A stretch of 64,000 nucleotides of DNA. Origin: Rhizophagus irregularis (taxonomy: Eukaryota; Glomeromycota; Glomeromycetes; Glomerales; Glomeraceae). Positions 11,518 through 23,796 of this stretch are shown in pieces. The translations under genes were made by a program, and so were the position numbers. The notes below the pieces were generated by a model, which was not told where the DNA came from, did no database searches, and saw nothing but the letters and a program-made list of their open reading frames with translations. The stretch lies in contig NC_089446.1 in NCBI RefSeq assembly GCF_026210795.1, positions 1,054,001 to 1,118,000 on the forward strand, read 5' to 3'. How positions within the stretch are numbered: the stretch's first letter is position 1; every line of letters begins with the position of its first letter.

Positions 11518-11643
11518 GTCCGGAGCGAAAGCGAAGGACAATATATGTCTACGCACTATGAAAAAAAATTGATCACGTGAGTTTCTCTGTCCTCCACGTG
11601 ATCGTCACCCAATGAATCGGCAAATTTTAGTTTTTCGTTCCGG
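11518..11643 (+). repeat. GTCCGGA-ended repeat, copy 1 (inverted relative to 20091)
   Basis: This stretch begins GTCCGGAGCGAAAGCG and ends TTTTTCGTTCCGG. Its interior contains CACGTGAGTTTCTCTGTCC. The same interior is found in reverse orientation at 20091-20200. Both sit next to HSPA12-like relics. It is probably a short inverted-terminal-repeat element; no duplication of target could be fixed. Confidence 0.5.
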
Positions 11644-11678
11644 TTCCCGTTTCCTAGTTTAATATACTTACAGTACGT

Positions 11679-12640
11679 TCATCGCGGATAAACGAGAATT
11701 CGCGTTGTAATGGTTTAGATTATATGTAAAGCTATAATAAGTTAAGAATTTATCATTTTGGCTTTTTTACGACAAACTAATTAATTGCGTTGTATCCTTC
11801 TTAGGTTTGCTTATTATTCGGTAAATAATATACTGAATGTAGTTCCGTCATATTACGTTAGAATTGATACGATAATAAAAAGAGATTTTTTTCGATAGGA
11901 ATTCTTTACATTATATCGATAACGAGCAAAATGTGAAGGGTCCAAACATTAAAGACAAATACGATCCTTCAATATGAAGTTAATTTGAAGGAGACCGACT
12001 GATGAAATATCTGTGATGGCTAATTTCTAACTACATTTCGGCATCCATAATAACTGACCTGTTATGTCATAAATTTACTTGCCATAATAAAATTTTTTTT
12101 TAGAAACGATGTAACATCTCTCTCTTACTTTTTCAGGAACGGTTCTGGGCTTTCTGTTAAGCGGCGAGATTACTTTAGATATTTATTCAAGAAATGACGT
12201 TCTTTTAGAAATGCGATTTAGTAATCTGTCTGAAGACCAAAAATTATAAATAAAAAATCTACTTTGATTGACGTTAGTTTATCAAATTGTTTGGAATTTT
12301 CATCTTTTAGAAATAATGTACTGTATTGCTTCATAAGTTATTTACAATTGAAGAGAAGTTAATGTATTTTATTAAAAAAATAAAATAAATCATGATGTAA
12401 TTAATATATAGCTGACTAAGCTGAGGCCGCAGCAATTTACTTTACGTCGACCGTAAAAAAAAAATTGGAAAATAAGTCACTGTACATTCAATAATTTGTA
12501 TAATCACACAAACGTGAAATTGGAAATTTTGCTATAGTCACCAACTGACCAATCTATTGCAGCAATTGTATATGACTAGCAATTTAAAAATAAAGTTTTT
12601 GTCAAAAAATCTGAAGAGCATGAATAATTTAAAATGGATT
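11679..12640 (+). pseudogene. HSPA12-like pseudogene (pair 2)
   Basis: The order of pieces follows the intact gene at 5619. A first-exon relic near 11690 (ATTCGCGTTGTAATGGTTTAG-like, with the reading frame stopped) is followed by a second-exon relic near 11807 (TTATTATTCGGTAAAT). Then come a third-exon relic near 11895-12000 (GACAAATACGATCCTTCAATATG), a piece at 12424 matching the EAAAIY exon, and 12530-12635 matching the segment after the adenosine loop up to the NLKNMNNSKC region. Stops and internal deletions rule out function. The conserved upstream block lies at 11283-11319. The relic abuts the coiled-coil pseudogene that faces it. Confidence 0.75.
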
Positions 12641-12644
12641 GATT

Positions 12645-13842
12645 ATAACCGCTTTAAAATCAATCCCTTCTCCTTTTAACGTTGTGACGTAATTTTTTAA
12701 CTTCCTTTGTAAATTTTCAATATATCTTTTAAGTTGATCTTGTCATCATTTATACAAAAGTTTATTATACTTTTCAGATTCGTATTGAGACGCTTTTTTT
12801 TTAAAGTTCTATATTTCCCACAAGATCTTGTTTTTCTTTTCTTTTTTTGCAATAAATTATTAAGAATATTTATCTCCTTAACATATTCTTCATTTTTTTT
12901 TATGAATTTGCCTAATTTCTTCTAATTCGTTAGGTCTTTTTTGAAATTTACCGATTTCTCCATTCTAACTTTAATGTCAGTAGCTAATCGATCATACTTG
13001 GATTGTTCCTTAAGTTTATCTTCGAATTGTTTGAGTTGAGTTTTGAGTCTATCATTTTATTAAGTATCGCTGAATAATTAATTGTTTAGACTTTTAGAAG
13101 ATGTAGATATCTTATCTTTAAGCTTTTTGTTTTCTACAACTAATTCTGCAAGCTGATTTGCGAGGACTTCTTTTTCAGAACGAAGTGTTGACAAAGTTTT
13201 CTTATATTCTTTGTTCTGAATTTTGAGATTAGTGATTTCATTGTATAACAATGAATGATTATTTTGTTTATTTTTATTTTTAAGATTTTCATTTTCGAAG
13301 TGAATTTTGAGTTTATCATATTCATTGCACATAACTTCATAATCTGTTGTTACTTTTTTTAAGATTTGCACTTTCAGCACGAAGTGTCGTTGATAAATTT
13401 TCGAGATGAACTTTGAATTTATCATTTTCATTACGTATCGCTGAATAATTGTCTGGACTTTAGAAGATGTAGATACCTTATCTTTAAGTTTTTCGTTTTC
13501 TGCAACTAATTCTGCAAGTTGACTTCTTTTTCAGAACGAAATGTTGACAAATTTTTCTTATCATATTCTTTCATCTGAACTTTGAGATTAGAGTTATCAT
13601 TAGATAGATTAGTAGTGACTTTTACTTTCATCGAATCTCACTCTATAAGAATCTCTGACCTTTGAAAATTCATTTGCTAGCTCATTGGAGATTCTTTTGT
13701 TATCAGCCTCAAGTTCAAAATATTTCTGTTCAAGATCTTTGATTTCTTCATGAGAGTAATTACGGTCGACCACTTCATCCATTTCCATATCATCAACTTT
13801 TGACTTGATAATTTTAATTAAAGATGGAAAATGGGTTACCAA
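12645..13842 (-). pseudogene. Coiled-coil gene pseudogene (pair 2)
   Basis: Fragments of the coiled-coil family lie in several frames: an N-terminal piece at 13609-13842 with a start such as MEMDEVVDRNYSHEEIKDLE, middle coiled-coil pieces at 13078-13431, and scattered pieces down to about 12645. The C-terminal module is missing beyond its first few residues. Frameshifts and deletions separate the pieces. The conserved promoter block is still present at 13853-13905, so the copy decayed in place. Confidence 0.75.
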
Positions 13843-14892
13843 TTATTTATTTCATAAGTGACAAATTAATGGTATTTTGATCACTTTACCTTATCTGCTT
13901 ATCAGTTGTAATGCATAATTTTTTTGTAATACACTACTTATTTTCGAGGACCTCGTGACTATTAAATTTAACTTTATCGTATCAGTATTGTGATAAAAAT
14001 TGAAAATTGGCCACGCGGACAATCTGTTTAATTAAATACGCTCCTAAGTCGTTATAAGTTGGAGAAAAGCGAAATTTGGTAGCAGAATTGGATTTTGATG
14101 AGCTAAGGCAGTAATAAACTATAAAATTCATTTACATAAAGTTAAATCAACGCGTTCATCAAATACTATGTTCTTAATTTTTATATTTATTTCTAATTAT
14201 CTATATTACTCAATAAACCTGGCAGTTAAAATTTCAATTTCAATAAAAAGTTAAAATAAATAAAATTCAGTTGTTATATACTTCGAAATTCATTCTCCGA
14301 CACGATTTTCACAGTTCCCCTTTAAATCCGTATAAATAAAAAACAAAAAAATAAATAAAATTAAGACTAAATAAATTTGGCTATTTCCAGTAAGCATTTC
14401 AATTTATGCGATCATTCAATATTTTCAAACCTACAGTAATTTCAAGCGAAGCCATAATGAGCAATAAATGATTGAAATATTGATTATCCCCTGATCGGCA
14501 CCATTTACACGATTATGCAATTGTAGTTATACCTACTGGGTAGCAAAATTTATATGTATTTATTTATCCGTTTCTAGGAAATTTTGCGGTAAAAATTAAC
14601 TATTGATTATACTATAATGGACTGATTTGAAAATTTGAGTAATTCGGAAAGATTTGCATTTTCCAAATGAGAAAATCTTTCTTTTAATTTATTTGTAATC
14701 TCAATATTATTTTTCAAGTGTAATAGTAATAGTTCCGAAGCTTTTAAAATTCAATTATTTTTTTAAAATCTTTTAAAATAAAAAAAAAACCAAGCAAAAG
14801 AAAAATAAGATTCAACAATTAAATATACTATATTATACTCACGATATACTATAAAACACTTACTATTGTGTAAATGGCAGGGGATAAATCAA

Positions 14893-15013
14893 TTATCTCC
14901 TGGCTAATTGGAATAGTAAAATTTTACTTAGAATCGGAACATGATCAGCCTTCGGCCGATCATTTATCCAATCCTAGTAAAATTTTACTTATTCCTAATT
15001 AGCCAGGAGATAA
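14893..15013. repeat. Foldback element, about 120 bp
   Basis: An imperfect palindrome starts TTATCTCCTGGCTAATT and ends with its complement AATTAGCCAGGAGATAA. The arms, about 58 bp each, contain AGTAAAATTTTACT and meet at a TTCGG turn near 14960. It is a candidate MITE; no target duplication was identified. Confidence 0.6.
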
Positions 15014-15239
15014 GTAATACTTATATTAAAATATTAAGTTAGTTTCAATATTAATCTTGGCGTAATTGTTTTTATATGAATAAAAAAAAGGAAACAAAGA
15101 AATGTGATTAAACCGAATTTTTTTTAAAAAAACGTGATTTATTACTGGTCTTTATTCTTGAACGATTTTACCGATAAATTTAATTTTATAAGCGTAATGT
15201 ATAAATTTTTTACAATCTATAGCAAGCATTTTTGTAATA

Positions 15240-16006
15240 TAAATAAACGAAATTCGCGCCGTGATTGGTTTAATTTAGGTAAAATTATAATAATTAAGGA
15301 AATAATATTTTGAACACTAAAATTAATGAATTATATTACTATATGATATCTTTCATAGATTTTGGGTCCATTTATTCGTAAATAATATAGTTTTGTCATG
15401 TATACGTTAGAATTAATATGATAAAAATATCTTTCTTTATTGTTAGGAATATCATATAGAAAATAAGTATTCAGAAAAATTGTGAATGTCTCACCGGAGG
15501 ACGGAGGTATGGGAACATTAAAGATAGTAAATACGTACAATGCTAAGTTTGAAGAGGTTGAATTATGAGATTACCCGGCCTACTAATTAAATTAAAGGAA
15601 TTTTCTTCAATATTGGTCAGAAAATTCGGAGACCATTAATATTCAGAAAACGATAAAGCTGTAATGAGAAAATGCGGCGCGACTGAGATGAAGTCGAACG
15701 AGTAAGAAACTTTTGCGAGGTACATTCAATTTCTTGAACGTCAAATTGAAAATAATACTAGTAGGTAATATGGTCAATTACAATAATTGATCAAAAACTT
15801 TATTAAAATGTACCATTCGCCGATGATGATCAAATTTCGCTGTTTTACTGTTTTACAGTACGTGAAATTAATATTACAATTAATCAAGAAATTGCATAGT
15901 CAACCTTTTCAACGTGCATTTTGGAACTAATAGACCTTGTATAATTTGCGATATGGAGATTAAATAGGGCAAGGTTATCAGACTAAACGATCTAAAGAGT
16001 TTTTAG
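15240..16006 (+). pseudogene. HSPA12-like pseudogene (pair 3)
   Basis: A first-exon relic (AAATTCGCGCCGTGATTGG near 15249) is followed by a second-exon relic near 15358 (ATTTTGGGTCCATTTATTCG). A third-exon piece at 15480-15580 carries an in-frame TGA in the VEL-W-GYPA region. A piece near 15650 matches YSENDKA, and 15905-16006 matches the NVHLGTNRPC segment and the terminal stop. Large internal deletions remove the ATPase core. The facing coiled-coil gene at 16136 is intact. Confidence 0.72.
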
Positions 16007-16135
16007 ACTTTGTTTTGAATGTTAATATCATTAATAATAATAATTATTATAATTTGAATTTGAGAATAGTTTGAAAATATTTTAATAAATGAAAATCTTT
16101 ATTTAATCTAAATTAACATAAAAAATATCACATAT

Positions 16136-18490
16136 TTATTCTACTCCTTCTTCGTCCGATTCCAATTCTAAATTTTTCTTATTTTCTTTGGGGATAACAT
16201 TACCAAGATACGATGTGAATTTCTTCCTTTTTGTAAATACTTGAGCATGAGTATATATTTTACGTTTCTTCACATCATCCAAATTTTGACCAATCATTGG
16301 AAAAAAGCAAACTTCCACTTCTAAGTTATCAATATCATCTTCATCCCAATTTCCTTCCATAATGCTTGGGTTAATATTAGAACCCATTTTGATCCATTTC
16401 ATTTGAGCACTAGGTTCTTGAACTTTTAAACGAAATTGAATCATTCTAATAAATTCTCGAATTAAATCTGGCGCCAATTTCTCAACATATTTTCTTTTGT
16501 TTTCATCTTTAATTATACGATATTTATTAATTTCTTTATTCAATTCAGCTTTATTAATGATAGTGTAACCATGTGATACATAGTTTTCACCCGACAAGAC
16601 ATCTGAAAATCCTCGATTACCAAGAGCGATATTAACTTCTTGTCGTATTTTTATTGAGGCTGCCTGAGTTACTGTGTCCGTTCCACTTCGAGTTTTAGAG
16701 AAATAAGCTAATTTATTTTCTAAATCTTTTGCCTTTGTTGCAATTTCTGCTTCTAAATGCATTGTCGATTCTTCCTTTGAATTTTGTTTGAAGTATTCTC
16801 TAATATCCTTTGTAATCTTTTTTATAACATGATGTTGTAAAACTGCTTTAATTAACGGCTTGTTAGGCTGTTTTGGTGTAATTTTAGTTTTAATATGATA
16901 CCTTTCCATAAGACCATTAACTGCATTGAAATCGATCTCACAATCTCCTTTTAATGTTGTGACGTAATTTATTAACTTATTTTGTAATTTTTCAATATCC
17001 TTTTTAAGTTGAACAGAATGATTCTTATCGTCATCGTCCATTCGATAATTTGTAATAGTACCCAGCTCGGACTGGTATTGAGATGCTTCTTTTTTAAGAT
17101 TTATATTATTTTCTATAAGTTCCTGTTTTTCTTCTTCACCTTTTTGCAATAAATTGTTAAGTTTATTTATCTCCTTAACATATTCTTCATTTTTTTTATG
17201 AATTTGCCTAATTTCTTCTAACTCGTTAGGTCTTTTTTGAAATTTACCGATTTCTCCATTATTAACTTTAATGTCAGTAGCTAATCGATCATACTTGGAT
17301 TTTTCCTTAAGTTTAACTTCGAATTGTTTGAGTTGAGTTTTGAGTCTATCATTCTCATTACGCATCGCTGAATAATTGTCTGGAATTTTGGAAGATGTAG
17401 ATATCTTATTTTTAAGTTTGTTGTTTTCTGCAACTGATTCCGCAAGTTGATTTGTGAGGACTTCTTTTTCAGAACTAAGTATTGAAAAACTTTTCTTATA
17501 TTCTCTTATCTGACCTTTGAGATTAGAGTTATCATTAGATAGATTAGTAGTTAGTTTATCATTTTTAAGTTTTTCATTTTCGAGGTGAAATTTGAGTTTA
17601 TCATGTTTATTGCACATAACTTCACAATCGGTTGTTACTTTTTTAAGCTTTGCACTTTCAGTACGAAGTGTTGTTGTTAAATTTTCGAGCTGAGCTTTGA
17701 GTTTAACATTCTCATTACGTATCGCTGAATAATTGTCTGGACTTTTAGATGTAGATATCTTATTTTTTTCATTTTTGAGGTGAATTTTGAGTTGATCGTG
17801 TTCACCGCACATAACTTCATAATCGGCTGTTACTTTTTTAAGCTTCGCACTTTCAGCATGAAGTGTTATTGTTAAATTTTCGAGCTGAGCTTTGAGTTTA
17901 TCATTCTCATTACGTATTGCTGAATAATTGTCTGGAATTTTGGAAGATATCTTGTCTTTAAGTATTTTATTTTCGGCACGAGTTCTTTCTAAATTTTCTT
18001 CTGTTTCTGCAAGCTTATATGTGAGTTTTTCTTTATCAGATTTAAGTGACGACACCAATGTTCTTAATTCTTTTGGCTTAACTTTGGGATCAGAGTTATC
18101 ATTGTATACCACTGAATGATTAGTTTGTTTATTATTTTTAAGTTTGAGGTGAGCTTCGAGTTTATCATTTTCTTTGCACATAGCTGCATGTTCCTTTTTA
18201 AGTTTTTCATTTTCAGTTGACAAACATTCGAGTCGAGTTTTGAGGTCATTATTTTCATTATTTATCTTTAAATAGTTGTTATTTTCATATTTAAACCCTT
18301 CGTATTCAGTACAGATCGCCTCCAAACGTTTAACCCGATCTTCACTTTCATCATGTTTCATTTTATAAGTATCTCTCTCTTTGGAACATTTATTTAGTTC
18401 ATTTGAAATTCTTTTGTTATCATCTTTAAGCTCAAAACATTCCTGTTCAAGTTCTTTGATTTCTTCAAGAGAATAATTACGGTCTTTCAT
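16136..18490 (-). CDS. Coiled-coil protein with conserved C-terminal module, 784 aa
   Basis: Single intronless frame starting MKDRNYSLEEIKELEQ. Residues about 5-505 are coiled coil, with two or three repeats of a block of roughly 70 residues around KLKKVTADYEVMCGEHDQ and DNYSAIRNENDKLKAQLE, indicating internal duplications. Residues about 510-765 are the conserved module also found at 7911 and 21153 (LINYVTTLKGDCEIDF, QEVNIALGNRGFSDVLS, INPSIMEGNWDEDDIDNLE), with an acidic end LELESDEEGVE. No localisation signal is seen. Its convergent HSPA12-like neighbour is a pseudogene, yet this gene stays open, which suggests it is useful without that neighbour. Function unknown. Confidence 0.85.
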   Translation of the reverse strand: MKDRNYSLEEIKELEQECFELKDDNKRISNELNKCSKERDTYKMKHDESEDRVKRLEAICTEYEGFKYENNNYLKINNENNDLKTRLECLSTENEKLKKEHAAMCKENDKLEAHLKLKNNKQTNHSVVYNDNSDPKVKPKELRTLVSSLKSDKEKLTYKLAETEENLERTRAENKILKDKISSKIPDNYSAIRNENDKLKAQLENLTITLHAESAKLKKVTADYEVMCGEHDQLKIHLKNEKNKISTSKSPDNYSAIRNENVKLKAQLENLTTTLRTESAKLKKVTTDCEVMCNKHDKLKFHLENEKLKNDKLTTNLSNDNSNLKGQIREYKKSFSILSSEKEVLTNQLAESVAENNKLKNKISTSSKIPDNYSAMRNENDRLKTQLKQFEVKLKEKSKYDRLATDIKVNNGEIGKFQKRPNELEEIRQIHKKNEEYVKEINKLNNLLQKGEEEKQELIENNINLKKEASQYQSELGTITNYRMDDDDKNHSVQLKKDIEKLQNKLINYVTTLKGDCEIDFNAVNGLMERYHIKTKITPKQPNKPLIKAVLQHHVIKKITKDIREYFKQNSKEESTMHLEAEIATKAKDLENKLAYFSKTRSGTDTVTQAASIKIRQEVNIALGNRGFSDVLSGENYVSHGYTIINKAELNKEINKYRIIKDENKRKYVEKLAPDLIREFIRMIQFRLKVQEPSAQMKWIKMGSNINPSIMEGNWDEDDIDNLEVEVCFFPMIGQNLDDVKKRKIYTHAQVFTKRKKFTSYLGNVIPKENKKNLELESDEEGVE

Positions 18491-20090
18491 GGCTTAATTA
18501 TTTTTTTTTTTTTTTTGCACAAATTAAAGAAAAAAAGGGTTACCATTTATTTATTTTAATGGTATTTTTGTCATTGTCTATCTGTTACACTAAAAAACAA
18601 GTTTACTAGTTATTAAGTGCCTGTTTTCGGGAAATTACGCGACTACATATTATAAAATTGACTTTAAAATGTATTGCATATATATATGTGATAATAAATT
18701 GAAAATTGGGTTACGAAGTAAACATGAAGTTAATTAAACATTCGATCATTGGAAAATGTCTGTTTAATCAAATCTGCATGTTCCTAATAGTCATTATAAA
18801 TTTTATAAGATTGAAAAAGATGTTAAAAGAGTAATAGTAGATTATAAAATAGTATAACTTATAACGTACCCGATACTACATATAGAGGAATAACTTTGAC
18901 CAAATATCAAATTTTGGCCAAAATTAACACCATATACTATTCAATATATCGAAATTTACAATTAAATATATTACCATACTATTACAGGTGATACTGTACA
19001 TAGTAGAATTCAGATTAAGGTAATTTATTTAAAGTACATAAATCAATCCGTTCATTAAAATACTATGTTATTAATTTATAATTACTTTGTCGGTAGTTAA
19101 AATTTCAATTGAAAGTTAAAATAAATAAAATTGTTGGGGCAGTGAGTCAGTGAAATAAATATATTAGCTAATATTAACCCCAAAAATATTTTGTATTACG
19201 TGCAACTCAATCATTTTCTTTATAAAATGTGTAAAATTTTAAAATATTAGCTAATACTGATATGTCGCCGCTATTATATACTTCATTCTCTGATAAATTA
19301 AATATTTATCATGTTCATTTTAATACATGATTCCTTTTAAATCCGTATAAATAAGAAAATGAAAAAAAAATTCTTTCATTATCTAATATCAAGGATAAAA
19401 TAATAAAACTAACCAAAAACATAAATAAATTACAATAATAATTTGGCATTCCTTTCTATTTAAATTAAAATATTAAATAAATAATAATCTTGATTATTTA
19501 TTATAAATTATCAATCATACATTTTTTTTTTTTAAAAAAGAAATTTAATCAAAGAATCGCTCTATACTAACCGACTATAATAAAAAATCATAATAATATG
19601 AACCATTGTTTCTATTTTAAAAAATGAAACTTTGTACGTCATACTATAGAAGGTATAGGGAGTTAGGGAGTTTAGTTATTATCAAATGAAAAAAATTTTT
19701 GGCGTAATTGTTTTAATATAAATAAAAAAGGAAATAAAGAAAATGTGATTATTTTTTTTAGAAAACATTTGCATCGATTCTTGAAAGATTTTATCGATAA
19801 ATATATTTTTTATACAATATATAGAAATGGATTGCATTTTTACTAATATAATTTTTGTTTGTTGAACAAACGTAATTTGCGTCTTTTAGGTAAAGTTATA
19901 ATAATTAAATTATTTTATACTTCTAACACCAAATTAATTAGTAATTACATTATATCCCTTCGTAGGCCGTTTATTCGATAAATTATATATTTCGCTATGT
20001 CTAATATTTTTTTTTGTATCATATCATGCTAACTTTGATTATGAGCTACCCGGCCTAGTACTACTAACTAGGAAGCGGAAACCGTTGTAA

Positions 20091-20200
20091 GTCCGGAACG
20101 AAAAAAAGATAAAACTCCGATTTGCGATTTCATTGGATGTCATCACGTGAGGGACAGAGAAACTCACGTGAACGATCATTTTTCATAATGCGTACTCTAA
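20091..20200 (-). repeat. GTCCGGA-ended repeat, copy 2 (inverted)
   Basis: It begins GTCCGGAACGAAAAAAAG. Its complement carries CACGTGAGTTTCTCTGTCC, as in 11518-11643. It is inserted within the pair-4 HSPA12-like relic. Confidence 0.5.
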
Positions 20201-20504
20201 AATTATTTAAATTCCATTTGGATAATTACTTACTTAATCAAAGTTACCTATAGATTTAATAAAGAAATTACTGGTTATCTTTGTGAATTGGAAAAGTCAA
20301 TAATTAACTGAATTTTCAAGACTGAGTAAATTATATTTCACGTTTTTATCTTCAATACTAGTCCGGAATTGACTTCATGAATATTCAAAAACCGTCTACC
20401 GAGGCGTTAGATTTAACATGAGGTTACGTGGAATTGGAAATAAAGTTGTAGATTTATTAATGATAGGTATTATGGTATTTGGTCAAGAACAAGAGATTGT
20501 AAAA

Positions 20505-20670
20505 ATAAATCCGGTTTTATTTTTAACTTATAATATATCCGGTTCCTTCAAATCCTTCGGATTTATATCCGGTTTTATTCGAATTATCCAGATATAGTAA
20601 ATCCGGTTTTCTTCGATTCATCCGAATTTATTATATCCGGTTTCTTTCGATATTCGGATTTAAATCCGAT
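20505..20670. repeat. Short tandem repeat with TATATCCGGTTTT units
   Basis: Four to five imperfect units of roughly 40-50 bp each contain ATCCGGTTTTNTTCGA and CCGAATTTAT-type segments. It is non-coding and lies inside a chaperone relic. Confidence 0.6.
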
Positions 20671-21152
20671 TATCGAATACTGAATTTTAACCTCTATCAA
20701 GAACCTTATTAAAATATAAAGTTACCATTTCACATTTCGCTGTAAATGAATCTTAAAGAAATCAAGTCATTCACTATTACATTATATTGCTGATCAGAAT
20801 AGGAAACTCTTAAATTTTGCAGCGTTATCAACTCCCGCACGTGCATTTGTGATAATGTGGTGTGAAAATTGAAATTAGGGTTAAATTAAACGAACTTAAT
20901 GGTTTCTAGATTTTATTTTGAATATTACTAATAAATTACTTATTCGAATATTCGAATAACTCTTTTATTGATAAATATATAGTACGTAATAAAGTTTATA
21001 AATTTTTTATATATTACGATAATATATGATTTGAATTTTCGTTTTTATTTAATAAATGAAAAATTCTTTATTAACAGACAAGTAAAATTTTCCATGATGT
21101 TCCATATAAAAAATATCCCTCAATATTTTAAATAGGATAAATTGAGGGTGTT

Positions 21153-22814
21153 TTAATCAGATACATCATCGCCCGATTCCGGTTCTAACTTTTCTTTAAT
21201 TTTTTGTGATGACCAGATGCTAAACCCTTCATTATACGATGGATATTTTTTCCTTTTTGTAAATACCTGAGCGTGAGTATATATTTTACGTTTTGCCACC
21301 TCATCCAAATCTCGACCAATCATTGGAAAAGAACAAATTTCAACTTCTAAGTTATCAATGTCATCTTTATCCCAATTTCCTTCCATAATGCTTGGGTCAA
21401 TACTAGAACCTATTTCTACCCATCTCACTCGAGCACTAGGTTCTTGAACCTTTAAGCGAAATTGAATTATTCTAATAAATTCTCGAATTAAATCTTCCGC
21501 CAATTTCTCAACATATTTTTTTTTGGTATCATCTTTAATTTTACGATATTTATTCATTTCTCTATTTAAATCGGATTTTTTAAACATAATGTAAATATGT
21601 TGTACATAATCTTCACCCGATAAGTAATCTGAAAATCCTCGATTACCAAGAGCGATATTAACTTCTTGTCGTATTTTTATTGAAGCTGCCTGAGTTATCG
21701 TGTCCGTTCCGTTTCGGGTATTAGAGAAATCAGCTAATTTATTTTCTAAATCTTTTGCCTTTGTTGCAATCTCTTTTTCTAAATGCATTATCGAATCTTC
21801 ATTTAAATTTTGTTTGAAGTATTTTCTAATATCCTTTGTTATCGTTTTTATAATATGATGTTGTAAAACTGCTTTAACTAACGGTTTGTTAGGTTCTTTG
21901 GGTGTAACTTTAGTTTTAATGTTATACTTTTCCATAAGGTCATTAACCGCCTTGAAATCGATCTCAAAATCCCCTTTTAATGTTGTGACGTAATTTTTTA
22001 GCTTATATTGTAATTCTTCAATATCCTTTTTAAGTTGAACAGAATGATTCTTATCGTTATCGTTCATTCGATAATTTGTAATACTACCAAGTGCGGATTG
22101 GTATTGAGATGCTTCTTTTTTAAGATTTATATTTTTTTCCATAAGTTCTTGTTTTTCTTTTTCTTTTCTTAGCAATAAATTTTTAAGATCATTTATCTCC
22201 TTAAAATATTCATCATTTTTTTTCTGAAGTTGTATAATTTCTTCTAATTCATTAGATTTGTTTTGAAATTCACTGATTTCTCCATTCTTTACTTTAATGT
22301 CAGTTACTAATTGATTATACGATTTTTCCTTAAGTTTATCTTCGAATTGTTTGAGTTGAACTTTATTTTCATTTTGTATTGCTGAATAATTGTCTAGATT
22401 TTTGGAAGTTGCAGATATCTTATCTTTAAGTTTTTTGTTTTCATCAAGAGTTTTTTCTAAATTTTTTTCTGATTCTGTAAACTTATTTGTAAGTTTTTCT
22501 TTGTCAGAACGAAGTGTTGACAAAATTTTTCTTAATTCTTTAAGTTGCTGGGCTTTGTCATCAGCGAATACCTCTGAGTGACTAGTTTGTTTATTATTTT
22601 TTTCATTTTCGAGTTGAGTTTTGAGTTTATCATTTTCTTTACATATATCTACATAATCGGTTTGTACTTTTTTAAGTCTTTCGTTTTCAGTGCGAAGTGT
22701 TGCCAAATCTTCTTCGGATTTACTGAGTCGAGCTTGCAGTCTTGTAATTTCTGAATCATTTTCTTGCGAATTATCATTTATAGATTGATTATATTCACTT
22801 TTATCTAAATCCAT
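21153..22814 (-). CDS. Coiled-coil protein with conserved C-terminal module, 553 aa
   Basis: Single intronless frame starting MDLDKSEYNQSINDNSQEND. Residues about 18-275 are coiled coil, shorter than in the paralogues at 7911 and 16136. Residues about 280-530 are the conserved module (LKNYVTTLKGDFEIDF, KPLVKAVLQHHIIK, QEVNIALGNRGFSDYLS, SIDPSIMEGNWDKDDIDNLE, KRKIYTHAQVFTKRKK), and the protein ends in an acidic ESGDDVSD. The coiled-coil length varies while the module length is constant across paralogues, so the module is likely the functional part. An AT dinucleotide tract lies just upstream at 22855-22875. Function unknown. Confidence 0.85.
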   Translation of the reverse strand: MDLDKSEYNQSINDNSQENDSEITRLQARLSKSEEDLATLRTENERLKKVQTDYVDICKENDKLKTQLENEKNNKQTSHSEVFADDKAQQLKELRKILSTLRSDKEKLTNKFTESEKNLEKTLDENKKLKDKISATSKNLDNYSAIQNENKVQLKQFEDKLKEKSYNQLVTDIKVKNGEISEFQNKSNELEEIIQLQKKNDEYFKEINDLKNLLLRKEKEKQELMEKNINLKKEASQYQSALGSITNYRMNDNDKNHSVQLKKDIEELQYKLKNYVTTLKGDFEIDFKAVNDLMEKYNIKTKVTPKEPNKPLVKAVLQHHIIKTITKDIRKYFKQNLNEDSIMHLEKEIATKAKDLENKLADFSNTRNGTDTITQAASIKIRQEVNIALGNRGFSDYLSGEDYVQHIYIMFKKSDLNREMNKYRKIKDDTKKKYVEKLAEDLIREFIRIIQFRLKVQEPSARVRWVEIGSSIDPSIMEGNWDKDDIDNLEVEICSFPMIGRDLDEVAKRKIYTHAQVFTKRKKYPSYNEGFSIWSSQKIKEKLEPESGDDVSD

Positions 22815-22854
22815 TTCAGTTTCATAATTTAGTGAAAAATCATAATATGAACAA

Positions 22855-22875
22855 ATATATATATATATATATATA
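22855..22875. repeat. (AT)n microsatellite
   Basis: About ten AT repeats lie 41 bp upstream of the start codon of the 553-aa coiled-coil gene. Confidence 0.85.
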
Positions 22876-23796
22876 TTTTATTTTTTTAGGAAAGAAAGAG
22901 TTAAATTTTTGATCAACACACATAAAATGAAGTACTTTTATCACTTAACCATATCCGTATAAACCTGTTCTTGACCAGAATCAATGACAAAATTTGTAAC
23001 CATGTGATCGATTGACTGTTAAGACATTAGATGGTTCACAAACACCTGGTATTAAACATATTTTTGGTATCAGATATTGAATTTGTAAATCCTTAAATTA
23101 TTTCCGTGAAAAAAAAAACCTCATTTAACAACATAAAATGTCATTTCATTGGGTAACTTTAAGTTTTTAAGAATTTTATTACATAATTATTTAATTCTAA
23201 TAAATATATTTAATATATTCAGAATTAAGAAATCTTTTTAAAACTATTTTTAAAAAAAAAGCAAAATAAAATAAATACAGTAAAATAAAAAAAAAACAAT
23301 AATATAATCGCGTTTCTTTTCCGCACAATTAAATTTATGAATTACAAAATTGCTATATAATACCTGGGCCACAAGCGACATGTAATTTATAATAATCAGG
23401 CAGATTAATAAATCCATAATAAAGAATATCATATATGAATTAATAATCTATGCGAATAGCTATCTTACAATATGTACTATTTATTATTTCCAAAATATTT
23501 AATTTTTAAGAATGAAAAATAGAGAATAGTCATTATATTTTTAATCAAGAAATTCTTGGAGTAATAAAATTATTTTATTATCTTTTATTAATATATACAA
23601 CTAAAAGAAATTGTGATTGAATCGAAGAAACAATTTTTTTTTTTTGGAAACACGTTTTTATCTATATTGATTTTTGAAAAGATTTTACTGATAAAATTTA
23701 TTTTCAAATTCATAAAATATATGTATGATAATTAACAATTATGAGTATTAGATTGTATCAATACAGTAACTTATTTAATATACCGTACTTAACGTT

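Larger units (their letters stand above)
19861..20909 (+). pseudogene. HSPA12-like pseudogene (pair 4)
   Basis: Poorly preserved. First-exon relic at 19866-19895 and second-exon relic near 19968 (GGCCGTTTATTCGATAAAT). A short GAGCTACCCGGCC piece at 20043 matches the third exon. A GAATTGACTTCATGAATATTC piece near 20366 matches the GIDFMEN region. Near 20830 a piece resembles LPDVHLG, and the family C-terminus with stop lies at 20882-20909. It is interrupted by the GTCCGGA-ended repeat (20091-20200) and a CCGG-rich tandem repeat (20505-20670). Confidence 0.65.
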
